Below, piece by piece: positions 15,980-25,191 of a DNA stretch of 64,000 nucleotides. The translations under genes were made by a program, and so were the position numbers. The stretch's first letter is position 1. Each line of letters starts with the position of its first letter. The notes below the pieces were generated by a model. The model had not been told where the DNA came from and did no database searches. It saw nothing but the letters and a program-made list of their open reading frames with translations. The DNA comes from Brevibacterium sp. CCUG 69071 (lineage in GTDB: Bacteria > Actinomycetota > Actinomycetes > Actinomycetales > Brevibacteriaceae), in NCBI RefSeq assembly GCF_021023135.1, contig NZ_PGFV01000003.1, forward strand, positions 483,823 through 547,822, written 5' to 3'.

Positions 15980-17113
15980 ATGTTTAGGATTGTATGCAAT
16001 CTGCTGCCGGCATTGGAGAGAAGAGATTTGGAGTTCGCCGACCCCGGCTCACGCCACGACCCAGGACCACACCGCGACTCGCACTTCGAGGCCGGTCCGC
16101 GCCCTGAACCCGGCCCCAGGCGCAGGCGACGCCTCGCCCGCAAGTACCGTCGCCGCCGCGCCGTCGTCGGCATCCTCGCGGTCCTCGTCATCGCGGTTCC
16201 GGTCACCATCGTCGCCGTCGTCCACAACCTGTCGAGCAACATCTCCTCCTCGCAGCTGCGGGCCGGCGACGACAACTCGGTTCCCGAGAAGCTCACCGAT
16301 GAGACGAACGTGCTCATCCTCGGCTCGGACACCCGCGAACTCGACACCAACGGCTACGGCAGTGCCGAAGGTGCCCGCAGCGACGCGATGATCCTCGCCC
16401 ACGTCTCCGCCGACTCCTCCCGCATCGATGCTGTCCAGATTCCCCGGGACACCACGCTGGACATCCCGGCCTGCGCGGACACCGGATCGGGCGCCTCGGC
16501 GGCGGTGCACGGAATGATCAACTCGGCTCTCAATGCAGGCCCCGCCTGCTCCGTCTCGGCGGCCGAGGCGCTCACCGGCGTGCGCGTCGACCACTTCATC
16601 GAGGTCAATTTCGACGGCTTCGCCACCATCGTCGACGCCCTCGACGGCATCACCGTCGACCTCGACGAACCGCTCCACGACACGAAGGCGAAGCTCGATC
16701 TGCCGGCGGGTGAGCAGACGCTCGACGGCACCGATGCCCTGGCTTTGGCGAGAACCCGGCACGCCGTCGGCGACGGCAGCGACATCTCCCGGATGGGCAA
16801 TCAGCAGATGGTGATGGAGTCGATCATCGACCGGGCGAAGAGCTCCCAGGTGCTCTCGCGACCCGACCGGCTCTACGGGTTCCTCGATGCTGTGACCTCG
16901 GCTCTGCGCGTCGACGACGATCTCGATTCGGTCGGCTCCTTGGCCTCGCTGGCCGCGACCGTGTCCTCGGTGCCGAAGGAGGACATCACCTTCGGAATCA
17001 TGCCGTGGGCCCCGGCTCCGGAGAATGCGAACCGCGTGGTCAAATCCGCCGCGGCGGACGCCGTGTTCACGGCCCTGAACGAGGATCGCCCGATCGCCGA
17101 TCTGCTCGGCTGA
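15980..17113 (+). CDS. LytR-CpsA-Psr (LCP) family cell-wall glycopolymer ligase
   Basis: A 377-residue membrane-anchored LCP protein. A long basic cytoplasmic N-terminus (RRRRRLARKYRRRR) is followed by one membrane span at about residues 60-80, then the extracellular LCP domain. That domain has LILGSDTRE, ARSDAMILAHVS, DAVQIPRDTTLDIP and FDGFATIVDALDGITVDL, including the Arg and Asp residues that hold the polyprenyl pyrophosphate and metal. LCP enzymes transfer teichoic acid, arabinogalactan or similar polymers onto peptidoglycan. ATG 15980 has a weak ribosome-binding site. TTG 16028, with GGAGAG upstream, is an alternative giving a 361-residue protein. Confidence 0.88.
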   Translation: MFRIVCNLLPALERRDLEFADPGSRHDPGPHRDSHFEAGPRPEPGPRRRRRLARKYRRRRAVVGILAVLVIAVPVTIVAVVHNLSSNISSSQLRAGDDNSVPEKLTDETNVLILGSDTRELDTNGYGSAEGARSDAMILAHVSADSSRIDAVQIPRDTTLDIPACADTGSGASAAVHGMINSALNAGPACSVSAAEALTGVRVDHFIEVNFDGFATIVDALDGITVDLDEPLHDTKAKLDLPAGEQTLDGTDALALARTRHAVGDGSDISRMGNQQMVMESIIDRAKSSQVLSRPDRLYGFLDAVTSALRVDDDLDSVGSLASLAATVSSVPKEDITFGIMPWAPAPENANRVVKSAAADAVFTALNEDRPIADLLG

Positions 17114-17195
17114 AAGGATCGTCGGCCAGATCTGGGTGAGCGCGGGCCCGCTCCATACTCACGTGGGCCAGCTCCGGACCGACGCGGGCCCGCTC

Positions 17196-17201
17196 TAGAC
17201 T
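17196..17201 (+). promoter_or_regulatory. Candidate -10 (TAGACT) of leaderless UPF0014 gene
   Basis: TAGACT, then 6 nt, then the GTG at 17208. The preceding 60 bp hold two copies of GCGGGCCCGCTC and a related third segment. Confidence 0.5.
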
Positions 17202-17207
17202 GACACC

Positions 17208-17696
17208 GTGACGATCGCCGAGCTTGCACCCCTGCTGCTGGGCATCGGCGCCCTCGTCACGCTGGGAATCGTCTTGGCCATGGGACTCGTCGACCGCGAA
17301 TTCGAGCGAGTCATCGCGGTCGCCGGCATCGTCACCGGCACCTGCATGACAGTCTCGACCCTGTCGATGCGCCGGTTCGCAGCGAACCTGCGCACCGGTG
17401 CCGGGGAGGTCGAAGCCTGGCTGTCCCTGGGCGCCCGACCTCGGCAGTCCGTGCAACGGCTGCGACAGGACTCGATCCGGGAGGCCCTGCTGCCCAATCT
17501 CGACCAGACGAAGAACACCGGACTCGTCACGCTTCCCGGCGCCTTCGTGGGCGCGCTGTTCGGCGGTGCCTCACCTCTGGAGGCCGCCGAATTCCAACTC
17601 GTCGTCCTCGCCTCCCTCGTCCTCGCCGGAGCCATCACCGCCGTGCTCGGCACGCACATCGCCGCCGGATCGACCCGGCTGCCAGCGCCCGAATGA
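17208..17696 (+). CDS. UPF0014 (FetB/YbbM-like) permease, N-terminally short
   Basis: A 162-residue membrane protein whose sequence matches the C-terminal two thirds of the UPF0014 permeases such as E. coli FetB. Visible matches are VIAVAGIVTGTCMTVSTL, LSLGARPRQSV, RQDSIREALLPNLDQTKNTG and LVTLPGAFVGALFGGASPLEA. Full-length members have about 250-260 residues and extra N-terminal membrane helices; these about 95 residues are missing and no matching reading frame precedes the gene. No ATPase partner (FetA-like) is adjacent. It may be a reduced form or a decayed gene; the frame itself is intact and a clean leaderless promoter is present. Confidence 0.65.
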   Translation: MTIAELAPLLLGIGALVTLGIVLAMGLVDREFERVIAVAGIVTGTCMTVSTLSMRRFAANLRTGAGEVEAWLSLGARPRQSVQRLRQDSIREALLPNLDQTKNTGLVTLPGAFVGALFGGASPLEAAEFQLVVLASLVLAGAITAVLGTHIAAGSTRLPAPE

Positions 17697-17811
17697 GCCC
17701 AGGTGAAATCGGTGCGGCCTGATCGGGCCTGAGGCGGCCCGAGCGAATCCGAACGAACCTGATTGTGACGGCGAAGTCGCCCCCGTCCAGAGAGCATTCA
17801 TCATCGGCTCC

Positions 17812-17817
17812 TAGACT
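17812..17817 (+). promoter_or_regulatory. Candidate -10 (TAGACT) of thioredoxin gene
   Basis: TAGACT followed by 7 nt and then ATG at 17825, with no Shine-Dalgarno sequence. Confidence 0.5.
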
Positions 17818-17824
17818 GGGGCGC

Positions 17825-18265
17825 ATGTCTACGATCGAAATCACGCAAGACAACTTCGAGTCGACCATCAACGACAACTCGATCATCCTCCTCGATTTCT
17901 GGGCCGATTGGTGCGGTCCCTGCAAGCAGTTCGCTCCGGTCTTCGAACAGGCTTCCGAAGCCAATCCCGACATCGTCTTCGGCAAGATCGACACAGAGGC
18001 GCAGCAGCAGCTCGCCGGTCTCTTCGCCATCTCCTCCATTCCCACGCTCGTCGCATTCCGCGAGGGCATCGTCGTCTTCGCTCAGCCCGGAGCCCTGGCC
18101 GCTCCCCAGCTCGAGCAGGTCATCACCGCCGTGAAAGGCCTCGACATGGACGAGGTCCGTGCCGAACTGGCCAAGCAGGACGAAGGAGTCGACGCCGAGG
18201 CGGCCTCGGCCAACACCGTCCCCGACGGGATCCCTGCCTCCGAGGAACCCGGAACCGAGAGGTGA
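17825..18265 (+). CDS. Thioredoxin-family protein
   Basis: A 146-residue thioredoxin fold protein. The active site WADWCGPCKQF (Cys31 and Cys34) and the cis-proline segment SSIPTLVAFREG are intact, so disulfide reductase activity is likely. The last 35 residues form an acidic extension (ASANTVPDGIPASEEPG) beyond the normal 110-residue thioredoxin. The stop codon overlaps the start of the methyltransferase (GTGA), so the two are translationally coupled. Confidence 0.9.
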   Translation: MSTIEITQDNFESTINDNSIILLDFWADWCGPCKQFAPVFEQASEANPDIVFGKIDTEAQQQLAGLFAISSIPTLVAFREGIVVFAQPGALAAPQLEQVITAVKGLDMDEVRAELAKQDEGVDAEAASANTVPDGIPASEEPGTER

Positions 18266-18954
18266 GCGCAGAGCAGCAGGCGGCCGATACCGGAGTCCCC
18301 GACTCCGTCGCCGCCTGGGAGGAGCGCTATGCCGGAACCGAGGACTCCATCTGGTCCGGCAATCCGAACGCGGCCCTCGTCGACACGGTGACCGGCCTCG
18401 AACCGGGCCGAGTCCTCGACGTCGGCTGCGGTGAGGGCGCCGACGTCGTCTGGATGGCCGAACATGGCTGGTACGCCACCGGCATCGACCTCTCGACCAC
18501 CGCCATCGACCGCGGCCGGAAGGCGGCCGAGGAGCGCGGGATCGCCGCACACTTCGCCGTCGCCGACGTCTCCACTTGGGAGCCGGCAGTCGATGACTCT
18601 CGCCGAGGCGGCTTCGACCTCGTCGTCGGATGTTTCCTCCACACCCGGTTGCCCGATACTCGGGAGGAGCTGCTGACCAAGGCCGCCGCGCATGTGGCTC
18701 CCGGCGGTCGACTGCTGCTCGTCTCCCATGCGGCCATGCCGCCCTGGGCTGCCGCGCACAACGAACAGCTCGCCCACGGTCTCGACCACCACCACGAGCC
18801 GGTCACCCCGAACGGCGACTATGCGCTGCTCATCGGGGCCAGCCCGCATCGCTGGGAGATCGAGCTCGGCGAGCTGCGCACCCGTGAGGTCACCTCACCG
18901 GACGGGGAACCTGCGGAACTCGAGGACAGCATCCTGCTCGCCCACCGCATCTGA
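18262..18954 (+). CDS. Class I SAM-dependent methyltransferase
   Basis: A 230-residue methyltransferase starting with GTG at 18262, which overlaps the thioredoxin stop by 4 bp and has CGAGAGG upstream. The S-adenosylmethionine site is VLDVGCGEGADVVWMAEHG (motif I), with TGIDLSTTAIDRG (motif II), FDLVVGCFLHTRL and LLLVSHAA. It resembles the thiopurine/TehB-like group; the acceptor is unknown. The pairing with thioredoxin may reflect a redox- or metalloid-related role, which is inference. Confidence 0.85.
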   Translation: MSAEQQAADTGVPDSVAAWEERYAGTEDSIWSGNPNAALVDTVTGLEPGRVLDVGCGEGADVVWMAEHGWYATGIDLSTTAIDRGRKAAEERGIAAHFAVADVSTWEPAVDDSRRGGFDLVVGCFLHTRLPDTREELLTKAAAHVAPGGRLLLVSHAAMPPWAAAHNEQLAHGLDHHHEPVTPNGDYALLIGASPHRWEIELGELRTREVTSPDGEPAELEDSILLAHRI

Positions 18955-19086
18955 CCGCTCACGCAGGGACACGCAGGGACCGCCTCGGCGAGTACCGCCT
19001 CGGGGAGTGAGGGCACCGATCCTCACCTGAGGAGACACCACTCGATCTGAGGCTGTCCTTGCTGTCCGGACCGGCTCGAAAAGGGC

Positions 19087-19092
19087 TATCCT
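19087..19092 (+). promoter_or_regulatory. Candidate -10 (TATCCT) of fdhA, leaderless
   Basis: TATCCT, 6 nt, then the ATG at 19099. There is no Shine-Dalgarno sequence before fdhA. Confidence 0.5.
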
Positions 19093-19098
19093 GGTGCC

Positions 19099-22000
19099 AT
19101 GGCTCGGTTCAGCTTCCTCGAGTGGCCGGTACTCCGGCAGTTCCGCACGTCCGACACTTCGGGCCGCGGCGAATCGGTCACGTCCCAAAAGACCCGGGAC
19201 ACCACTGCGCGCACCTCCACGGCCGACAAGGTCGTCCAATCCGTCTGTCCGTACTGCGCCGTCGGCTGCGGACAGAAGGTCTTCGTCAAGGACGACAAGG
19301 TCGTCCAGATCGAAGGCGACCCGGACTCCCCGATCTCGCGCGGACGACTCTGCCCCAAGGGGGCGGCGAGTGAACAGCTCGTCAACTCGAAAGGCCGCGT
19401 CACCGATGTTCTCTATCGAGCTCCGAAAGCCAAGGACTGGCAGAAGCTCGATCTGAATACCGCGATCGACATGATCGCTGACCGCTTCATCGAAGCCCGC
19501 CGCAATCATTGGGAGGACTTCGACGACAAAGGTCACCCGCTGCGTCGCACGATGGGGATCGCCAGCCTCGGCGGGGCGACGATCGACAACGAGGAGAACT
19601 ACCTCGCGAAGAAGCTCTACACGGCGGCGGGCGCGATTCAGATCGAGAACCAGGCGCGTATTTGACACTCCGCCACGGTTCCCAGTTTGGGAACCTCGTT
19701 CGGGCGAGGCGGCGCCACACAACCCGTCCAGGATATGGCGAATGCGGACTGCATCATCATCCAGGGATCCAACATGGCCGAGTGCCACCCAGTGGGCTTC
19801 CAATGGGTGAGCGAGGCCAAGGCCCGAGGTGCCCGCATCATCCACGTCGATCCTCGTTTCACGCGCACCACCGCGATCGCCGATAAGCACGTCCCGATTC
19901 GGGCGGGCTCCGACATCGTGCTGCTCGGTGCGCTCATCAACCGGGTCCTGCATGATGGCACCTACTTCGACGAGTACGTCCGCGCCTACACGAACGCGAC
20001 GAACCTCATCAGTGACAACTACCAGGACACCGAGGACCTGGGCGGACTGTTCTCCGGATACGATCCGGAGACGAACTCCTACGACAACTCGACCTGGTCC
20101 TACCAGACCGACGAGGCGGGCGCCCCGGTCACCGACCCGAGTCTCGAGGACCCCCGGACCGTGTTCCAGATCCTCAAGCGCCACTACGCCCGCTACACGC
20201 CGGAAATGGTCGCCGACAACTGCGGCATCAAACCCGCCGACTTCGACTACCTCGTCGAGTCGATCACCCAGAACTCGGGTCGCGAACGCACCACCTGCTT
20301 CGCCTATGCGGTCGGGTGGACGCAGCACAGCCTCGGCGCGCAATTCATCCGCACCGCCTCGATCCTCCAGCTCCTGCTGGGCAACATGGGACGCCCCGGA
20401 GGCGGCATCATGGCGCTGCGCGGGCACGCCACGATCCAGGGCTCGACCGACATTCCGACCCTGTTCAACCTGCTGCCCGGCTACCTGCCGATGCCCAGCG
20501 CCGGAGCCCACGACCGCTTCGACGACTACGTCGCCTCCGTCGGCACCCCTGAGACCCACAAGGGCTTCTGGTCCAATGGGCGCAGCTACGCGGTCAACCT
20601 GCTCAAGGCCTGGTGGGGTGACGCTGCGACGCCGGAGAACGACTTCGCTTATCACTACGTGCCGCGCATCAACGGCGCCCACGGCACGTATCAGACGCAG
20701 GTGCGGATGCTCAATGACGGCGTGGACGGATATTTCCTGCTCGGGCAGAACCCGGCCGTGGGATCGGCGAACGGCCGCATGCAGCGGATGGCGATGAGCC
20801 ACCTTAAGTGGATGGTCGTCCGCGACTTCAGCCTCATCGAATCCGCCACCTGGTGGAAGAACGGGCCGGAGATCGCCACCGGCGAGCTCAAGACCGAGGA
20901 CATCGAGACCGAGATGTTCTTCATGCCCGCCGCCAACCACACGGAGAAGGCCGGCACCTTCACGCAGACGCAGCGCCTCGTGCAGTGGCGGCACAAGGCC
21001 GTCAACCCGCCCGGTGATGCGCAGAGCGAACTCGACTTCTTCTTCGAACTCGGCCAGCGGGTGCGCGAGAAGCTCAAGCACTCTGAGGACCCCCGTGATC
21101 GTCCGCTGCTGGACCTGACCTGGGACTACCCGGTCGACGAGGAGGGTGAGGTCGAACCCGAATCCGTGCTCGCCGAGATCAACGGCTATTACGTCGGCGG
21201 TGAGAAGGACGGGCAGCCGCTGGATAACTTCAACCAGATGACCGATGACGGCACCACGGCCGGAGGCTGCTGGATCTACGCCGGCATCTACGCCGGCGGG
21301 GAGAATATGGCCGCCCGCCGCAAACCGCGCTCCGAACAGGACGAGACCGCCGCCGAATGGGCGTGGGCCTGGCCAGCGAACCGTCGCATCCTCTACAACC
21401 GCGCCTCGGCGGCCCCGGACGGGACACCCTGGTCGGAGAGGAAGAAGTTCGTCTGGTGGGATGCCGAGGCCGGGAAGTGGACCGGCAAGGACGTGCCCGA
21501 CTTCCCCGTAGACCGGGCGCCCCAAGCGCGCTCGGACAAGGCCTACGGCGGGACCGCGAACCTCGACGGAGACGATCCGTTCATCATGCAGGCCGACGGC
21601 AAGGGCTGGCTCTTCGCGCCCAGCGGCATGGTCGACGGGCCGCTGCCCACGCACTATGAGCCGCAGGAATCGACCGTGGCCAACCCGCTCTACGATCAGC
21701 AGAACAGCCCCACCCGCAGGGTCATGCGCCGTGAGGACAATCTCTCGGCACCCGGCGCCGGCTTCCCCGGCTCCGAGGTCTACCCCTATGTGTTCACGAC
21801 CTATCGACTGACCGAACACCACACCGCCGGCGGCATGTCCCGGTGGCTGCCGTATCTGTCCGAACTGCAGCCGGAGATGTTCTGCGAGATCTCCCCGGAG
21901 CTCGCCGCCGAGGTGGGACTCGAGCCCTACGGATGGGCCACCTTGGTCTCTCCGCGGGCCGCGATCGAGGCCCGCGTGCTCGTCACCCGCCGGATGAATC

Positions 22001-22728
22001 CGCTGACCATCGGCGGCAAGACCGTCCACCAGATCGGTCTGCCCTACCACTGGGGCGTCGGGGGAACCGCAGCCGTGGTCGAGGGGGATTCGGCCAACGA
22101 CCTCCTCGGCGTGACGATGGATCCGAACGTGTTCATCCAGAACAGCAAGTACGTGGCCGGCACGATCATGCCCGGCAGGCGTCCGCGCGGTCCCGAGCTC
22201 GTCGACTTCGTCGAGAAGTACCAGCGAGAGGCCGGGCTGAGCCCGGAGTCGGGCAACCAGCTCATCACCGCCAGCGACGAGAACGTGGAACGCTCCGCGG
22301 CCGCCGACTCCCCGGCGCACCAGGGCGGCCACCCGCACCGAGGTGGGGATTCGGCCGTGGGTGTCAGCCCCGGCAAGACCCTCGGCGCCGAGGCGGGCGA
22401 GGAAGCTGAGAGCACCACCGACGGTTCCGGTGGGACCGGTTCCACCGACGGTTCGGCAGATGGTTCCGGCGGAACCGCGAGCGCCGATGATCGGTCGGGA
22501 CGCGTCGACCTGCGCCCCGCCGAGGCGAATCGGAAACCCGCCGAGGCGCGCGATGAGCCGAGCGAGACAGCCGATGCCAACCGCGCCGTCGACGGGGACC
22601 CCACCGACGGAGATCCGGACCGGGGCTACATCGGTGAGGACGCGGACGCGGCCGAGACGGGCCGCCTCGGCGAGGACGACGGCCCTCGGGTGGACAATGG
22701 GAACAGCAGCGAAGGTGAGGAGGACTGA
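19099..22728 (+). CDS. fdhA: Formate dehydrogenase alpha subunit, selenoprotein (UGA at 19663-19665 = Sec189)
   Basis: One 1,209-residue gene read through an in-frame TGA. Upstream of it the protein ends NQARI and directly downstream runs HSATVP...FGRGGATQ, the exact context of the selenocysteine in FdnG/FdoG-type formate dehydrogenases. The N-terminus has the 4Fe-4S motif SVCPYCAVGCGQ and RGRLCPKG; the rest is the bis-MGD molybdopterin domain, which oxidises formate to CO2. No twin-arginine signal is present, so the enzyme probably faces the cytoplasm. From about residue 1065 there is a roughly 145-residue acidic, Gly/Ser/Asp-rich tail absent from the E. coli enzymes. First gene of the operon fdhABC; the start of fdhB overlaps the stop codon. 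Confidence 0.93.
19663..19665 (+). other. Selenocysteine UGA codon in fdhA
   Basis: Codon 189 of fdhA, read as selenocysteine rather than stop. Coding similarity continues without a frame change on both sides, and the window also encodes tRNA-Sec, SelA, SelB and SelD. Confidence 0.93.
19677..19695 (+). promoter_or_regulatory. Candidate bacterial SECIS hairpin in fdhA
   Basis: GGTTCCCA and TGGGAACC pair perfectly (8 bp) around a GTT loop, 11 nt after the UGA. Bacterial SECIS elements sit at this place inside the coding region, with a G-U pair in the loop that SelB binds. Confidence 0.75.
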
Positions 22729-23876
22729 TGTCGGCACCGACACGTGACGGGGGCGCCATCGCCGATGGTCACTGGCATGACACGACGCACCATCGCAAGG
22801 GATTCTTCACCGATACCTCGATCTGCATCGGCTGCAAGGCCTGCGAGGTCGCGTGCAAGGAATGGAACCGCAACCCCCAGGACGGGACCTTCGAACTCCT
22901 TGGCTCCTCCTACGACAATACGGGCAGCCTCGGCGCGAACACCTGGCGCCACGTCGCCTTCATCGAACAGGATTCGGAGCGGATCGAGAAGGCCCGGGAG
23001 TCCGGGCGCAAGCTCGTCAACCTCGGCATGCCGAGCATCCGCCCCCGGACCGATGAGTCGGCCGGTGCCCAACCGCTCGACGGCGCCCTCGGGGCGGCCG
23101 CGTCCGGATCCTCGGGGACTGCCGGCGACGCGAACGGCCTGCCCTCGACGCCGCCGCTGGGCATCGACCTGCTGGCCCCCGGCGCCCTGGAGCCCAGCGA
23201 CCCGGAGAACATCGCCGCGCTCGACACCACCCCGCCGGACACCGCGGACTTCCGCTGGCTGATGTCCTCGGACGTGTGCAAACACTGCACGCACGCGGGC
23301 TGCCTCGATGTGTGCCCCACGGGCGCCCTGTTCCGCACCGAGTTCGACACGGTCGTGGTGCAGAACGACGTCTGCAACGGCTGCGGCACCTGCGTGGCCG
23401 GCTGCCCCTTCGGCGTCATCGAACGCCGCGACGACGGCACCATCAACACGCCGACCGATCGTGACGATCGCAAGGCCGCGGACATGGATGTGCCGAACAA
23501 GAACACGGCGAACAAGTGCACGCTCTGCTACGACCGCCTCGTCGAGGGTCAGGAACCGGCCTGCGCGCAGACCTGCCCGACCCAGTCGATCAAGTTCGGC
23601 GACCGGGATGACATGGTCTCCCAGGCTCATGCGCGCGTCGCCGACCTCCACGCCAAAGGCCTGACCGAGGCCCGCCTCTACGGAGCGAACCCCAACGACG
23701 GGGTCGGCGGGACCGGATCGGTCTTCCTCCTCCTCGACGAGCCCGAGGTCTACGGTCTGCCGCCGGATCCGCGGGTGGCGACGAAGGACCTGCCCGGCAT
23801 GTTCGCGTCCGCAGGTGTCGCCGCACTGGGCATGGTCGCGGCCGCGGGACTGGCGTTCCTCGGGAGCCGGCGTTGA
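22728..23876 (+). CDS. fdhB: Formate dehydrogenase iron-sulfur subunit
   Basis: A 382-residue ferredoxin-like subunit that carries electrons from the alpha subunit to the membrane. Four cysteine clusters are visible: CIGCKACEVACKEWN, CKHCTHAGCLDVCP, CNGCGTCVAGCP and CTLCYDRLVEGQEPACAQTC, enough for four 4Fe-4S centres. A C-terminal hydrophobic helix (FASAGVAALGMVAAAGLAFL) anchors it in the membrane. Residues about 95-145 are a Gly/Ala/Pro-rich insertion compared with E. coli FdnH. The ATG shares its A with the fdhA stop codon, and the stop overlaps the fdhC start. Confidence 0.92.
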   Translation: MSAPTRDGGAIADGHWHDTTHHRKGFFTDTSICIGCKACEVACKEWNRNPQDGTFELLGSSYDNTGSLGANTWRHVAFIEQDSERIEKARESGRKLVNLGMPSIRPRTDESAGAQPLDGALGAAASGSSGTAGDANGLPSTPPLGIDLLAPGALEPSDPENIAALDTTPPDTADFRWLMSSDVCKHCTHAGCLDVCPTGALFRTEFDTVVVQNDVCNGCGTCVAGCPFGVIERRDDGTINTPTDRDDRKAADMDVPNKNTANKCTLCYDRLVEGQEPACAQTCPTQSIKFGDRDDMVSQAHARVADLHAKGLTEARLYGANPNDGVGGTGSVFLLLDEPEVYGLPPDPRVATKDLPGMFASAGVAALGMVAAAGLAFLGSRR

Positions 23877-25156
23877 GCACATCCGAATTCGATTCCTACC
23901 GCCCACCTGAGCCAGAAGGCGGTCGCCGGAAACGTCGCCGAGGCGGTCGCGGGCCCGGTGACGGTCGCGACGGTCAGGGTGGACCCGGCGGTCAGGGCGG
24001 CTCAGGCGGCGGTAGACGCGGTCAGGGCTGGAAGAACCGCGGTTCCGACGGCAATCGTGAGATGCCGATGGTCGAGGACGTCGAGTTCACGTCCTACTAC
24101 GGCAGGCCCATCGTCAAGGCTCCGCCGTGGGGTCACGAGATCGCGCTCTACCTGTTCCTCGGCGGACTGGCCGGCGGGTCGACCCTGCTGGGACTCGGCG
24201 CTCAATTCACCGACCGTCCGGGGCTGCGGATCGCCAGCCGGATGACGGCGATCACGGCGACCGGAGTCGGCGGAGCAGCGCTCGTCGCCGACCTCGGACG
24301 ACCCGAGCGGTTCATCAATATGATGCGCGTGGTCAAGGTGTCCTCGCCGATGAGTCTGGGCACCTGGATCCTCTCCGGCTTCGGCGTCGGAGCGGGGGTG
24401 ACCTTCGCGATCGAACTCGACCGGGTGACCGGGGAGAAGCTGCTGCCCTTGGGGCCGCTGCGCCGCCTTCTGCATGCGATGGAGACTCCCGCGGCCCTCG
24501 AATCCGCGCTGTTCGCGACACCTCTGGCCGCCTACACCGCTGTGCTGCTCGGCGATACGGCGGTGCCGACCTGGAACGCCGCCGGACGCAACGGTCTGCC
24601 GTATGTGTTCGTGTCCTCGGCGTCCCTGGCCGCAGGCGGTGCCGCCATGGCCCTGGCGCCCGTGCGGGAGACCGGGCCGGCCCGCCTGCTCGCGCTCATG
24701 GGGGCCGCCGGTGATGTCGTTGCGATGGATCGGATGAAGAAGCGAATGCACCCCGCCGAGGTGGATCCGATGGAGGAGGGCGAACCGGGGCACAAGCTGC
24801 ACCGGGCCGAGACGCTGCTCATCGCCGGTGCCGTCGGTGCCGCCGCCGTCGAGGTGGGGGCCAGGGTATTCGCGAAGAAGCTGGACGGTGGTGCAGGGTC
24901 CGGCTCGGGACTCGGTGCTGGTTCGGGACTCGGATCCGGCCGGCGCAGTTGGAAGACCCGAGCTGTGCTGCGAGCCGTGTCGGTCGTCTCCGGTGCGGCA
25001 CTGGCAGCCGCCTCGGCGTATACCCGGTTCGGGATGCTCGAGGCCGGCATCGACTCGACGAAGGATCCCCGGCACGTCGTCGAACCGCAGCGCGCTCGCC
25101 GCGAGGCCAGGCGCGCGGCCGGCATCACCGACGACTCGATCACCACCGGAGTGTAG
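23873..25156 (+). CDS. Formate dehydrogenase membrane subunit (NrfD/PsrC type)
   Basis: A 427-residue integral membrane subunit starting with TTG at 23873, overlapping the fdhB stop. After a basic, Gly-rich N-terminus of about 60 residues come multiple membrane helices of the NrfD/polysulfide reductase family (EIALYLFLGGLAGGSTLLGL, then LVADLGRPERFINMMRVVK). These subunits pass electrons to menaquinone. E. coli FdnI is a cytochrome b instead, so this enzyme would use a haem-free quinone site. A Gly/Ser-rich linker (GAGSGSGLGAGSGLGSG) lies before the last helices. Confidence 0.82.
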   Translation: MSTSEFDSYRPPEPEGGRRKRRRGGRGPGDGRDGQGGPGGQGGSGGGRRGQGWKNRGSDGNREMPMVEDVEFTSYYGRPIVKAPPWGHEIALYLFLGGLAGGSTLLGLGAQFTDRPGLRIASRMTAITATGVGGAALVADLGRPERFINMMRVVKVSSPMSLGTWILSGFGVGAGVTFAIELDRVTGEKLLPLGPLRRLLHAMETPAALESALFATPLAAYTAVLLGDTAVPTWNAAGRNGLPYVFVSSASLAAGGAAMALAPVRETGPARLLALMGAAGDVVAMDRMKKRMHPAEVDPMEEGEPGHKLHRAETLLIAGAVGAAAVEVGARVFAKKLDGGAGSGSGLGAGSGLGSGRRSWKTRAVLRAVSVVSGAALAAASAYTRFGMLEAGIDSTKDPRHVVEPQRARREARRAAGITDDSITTGV

Positions 25157-25191
25157 TCGTTCACCGTGGTTTCCGAGATCTCCTCACACGC

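Noticed and set aside
19099..19687. fdhA as a frameshifted or truncated pseudogene in two pieces
   Set aside because: The frame does not change, only a TGA interrupts it, in exactly the Sec context. tRNA-Sec, SelA, SelB, SelD and a hairpin are present.
18895..22743. A 1,282-codon minus-strand frame opposite fdhA
   Set aside because: Antisense shadow of fdhA; the plus strand has unmistakable formate dehydrogenase motifs.
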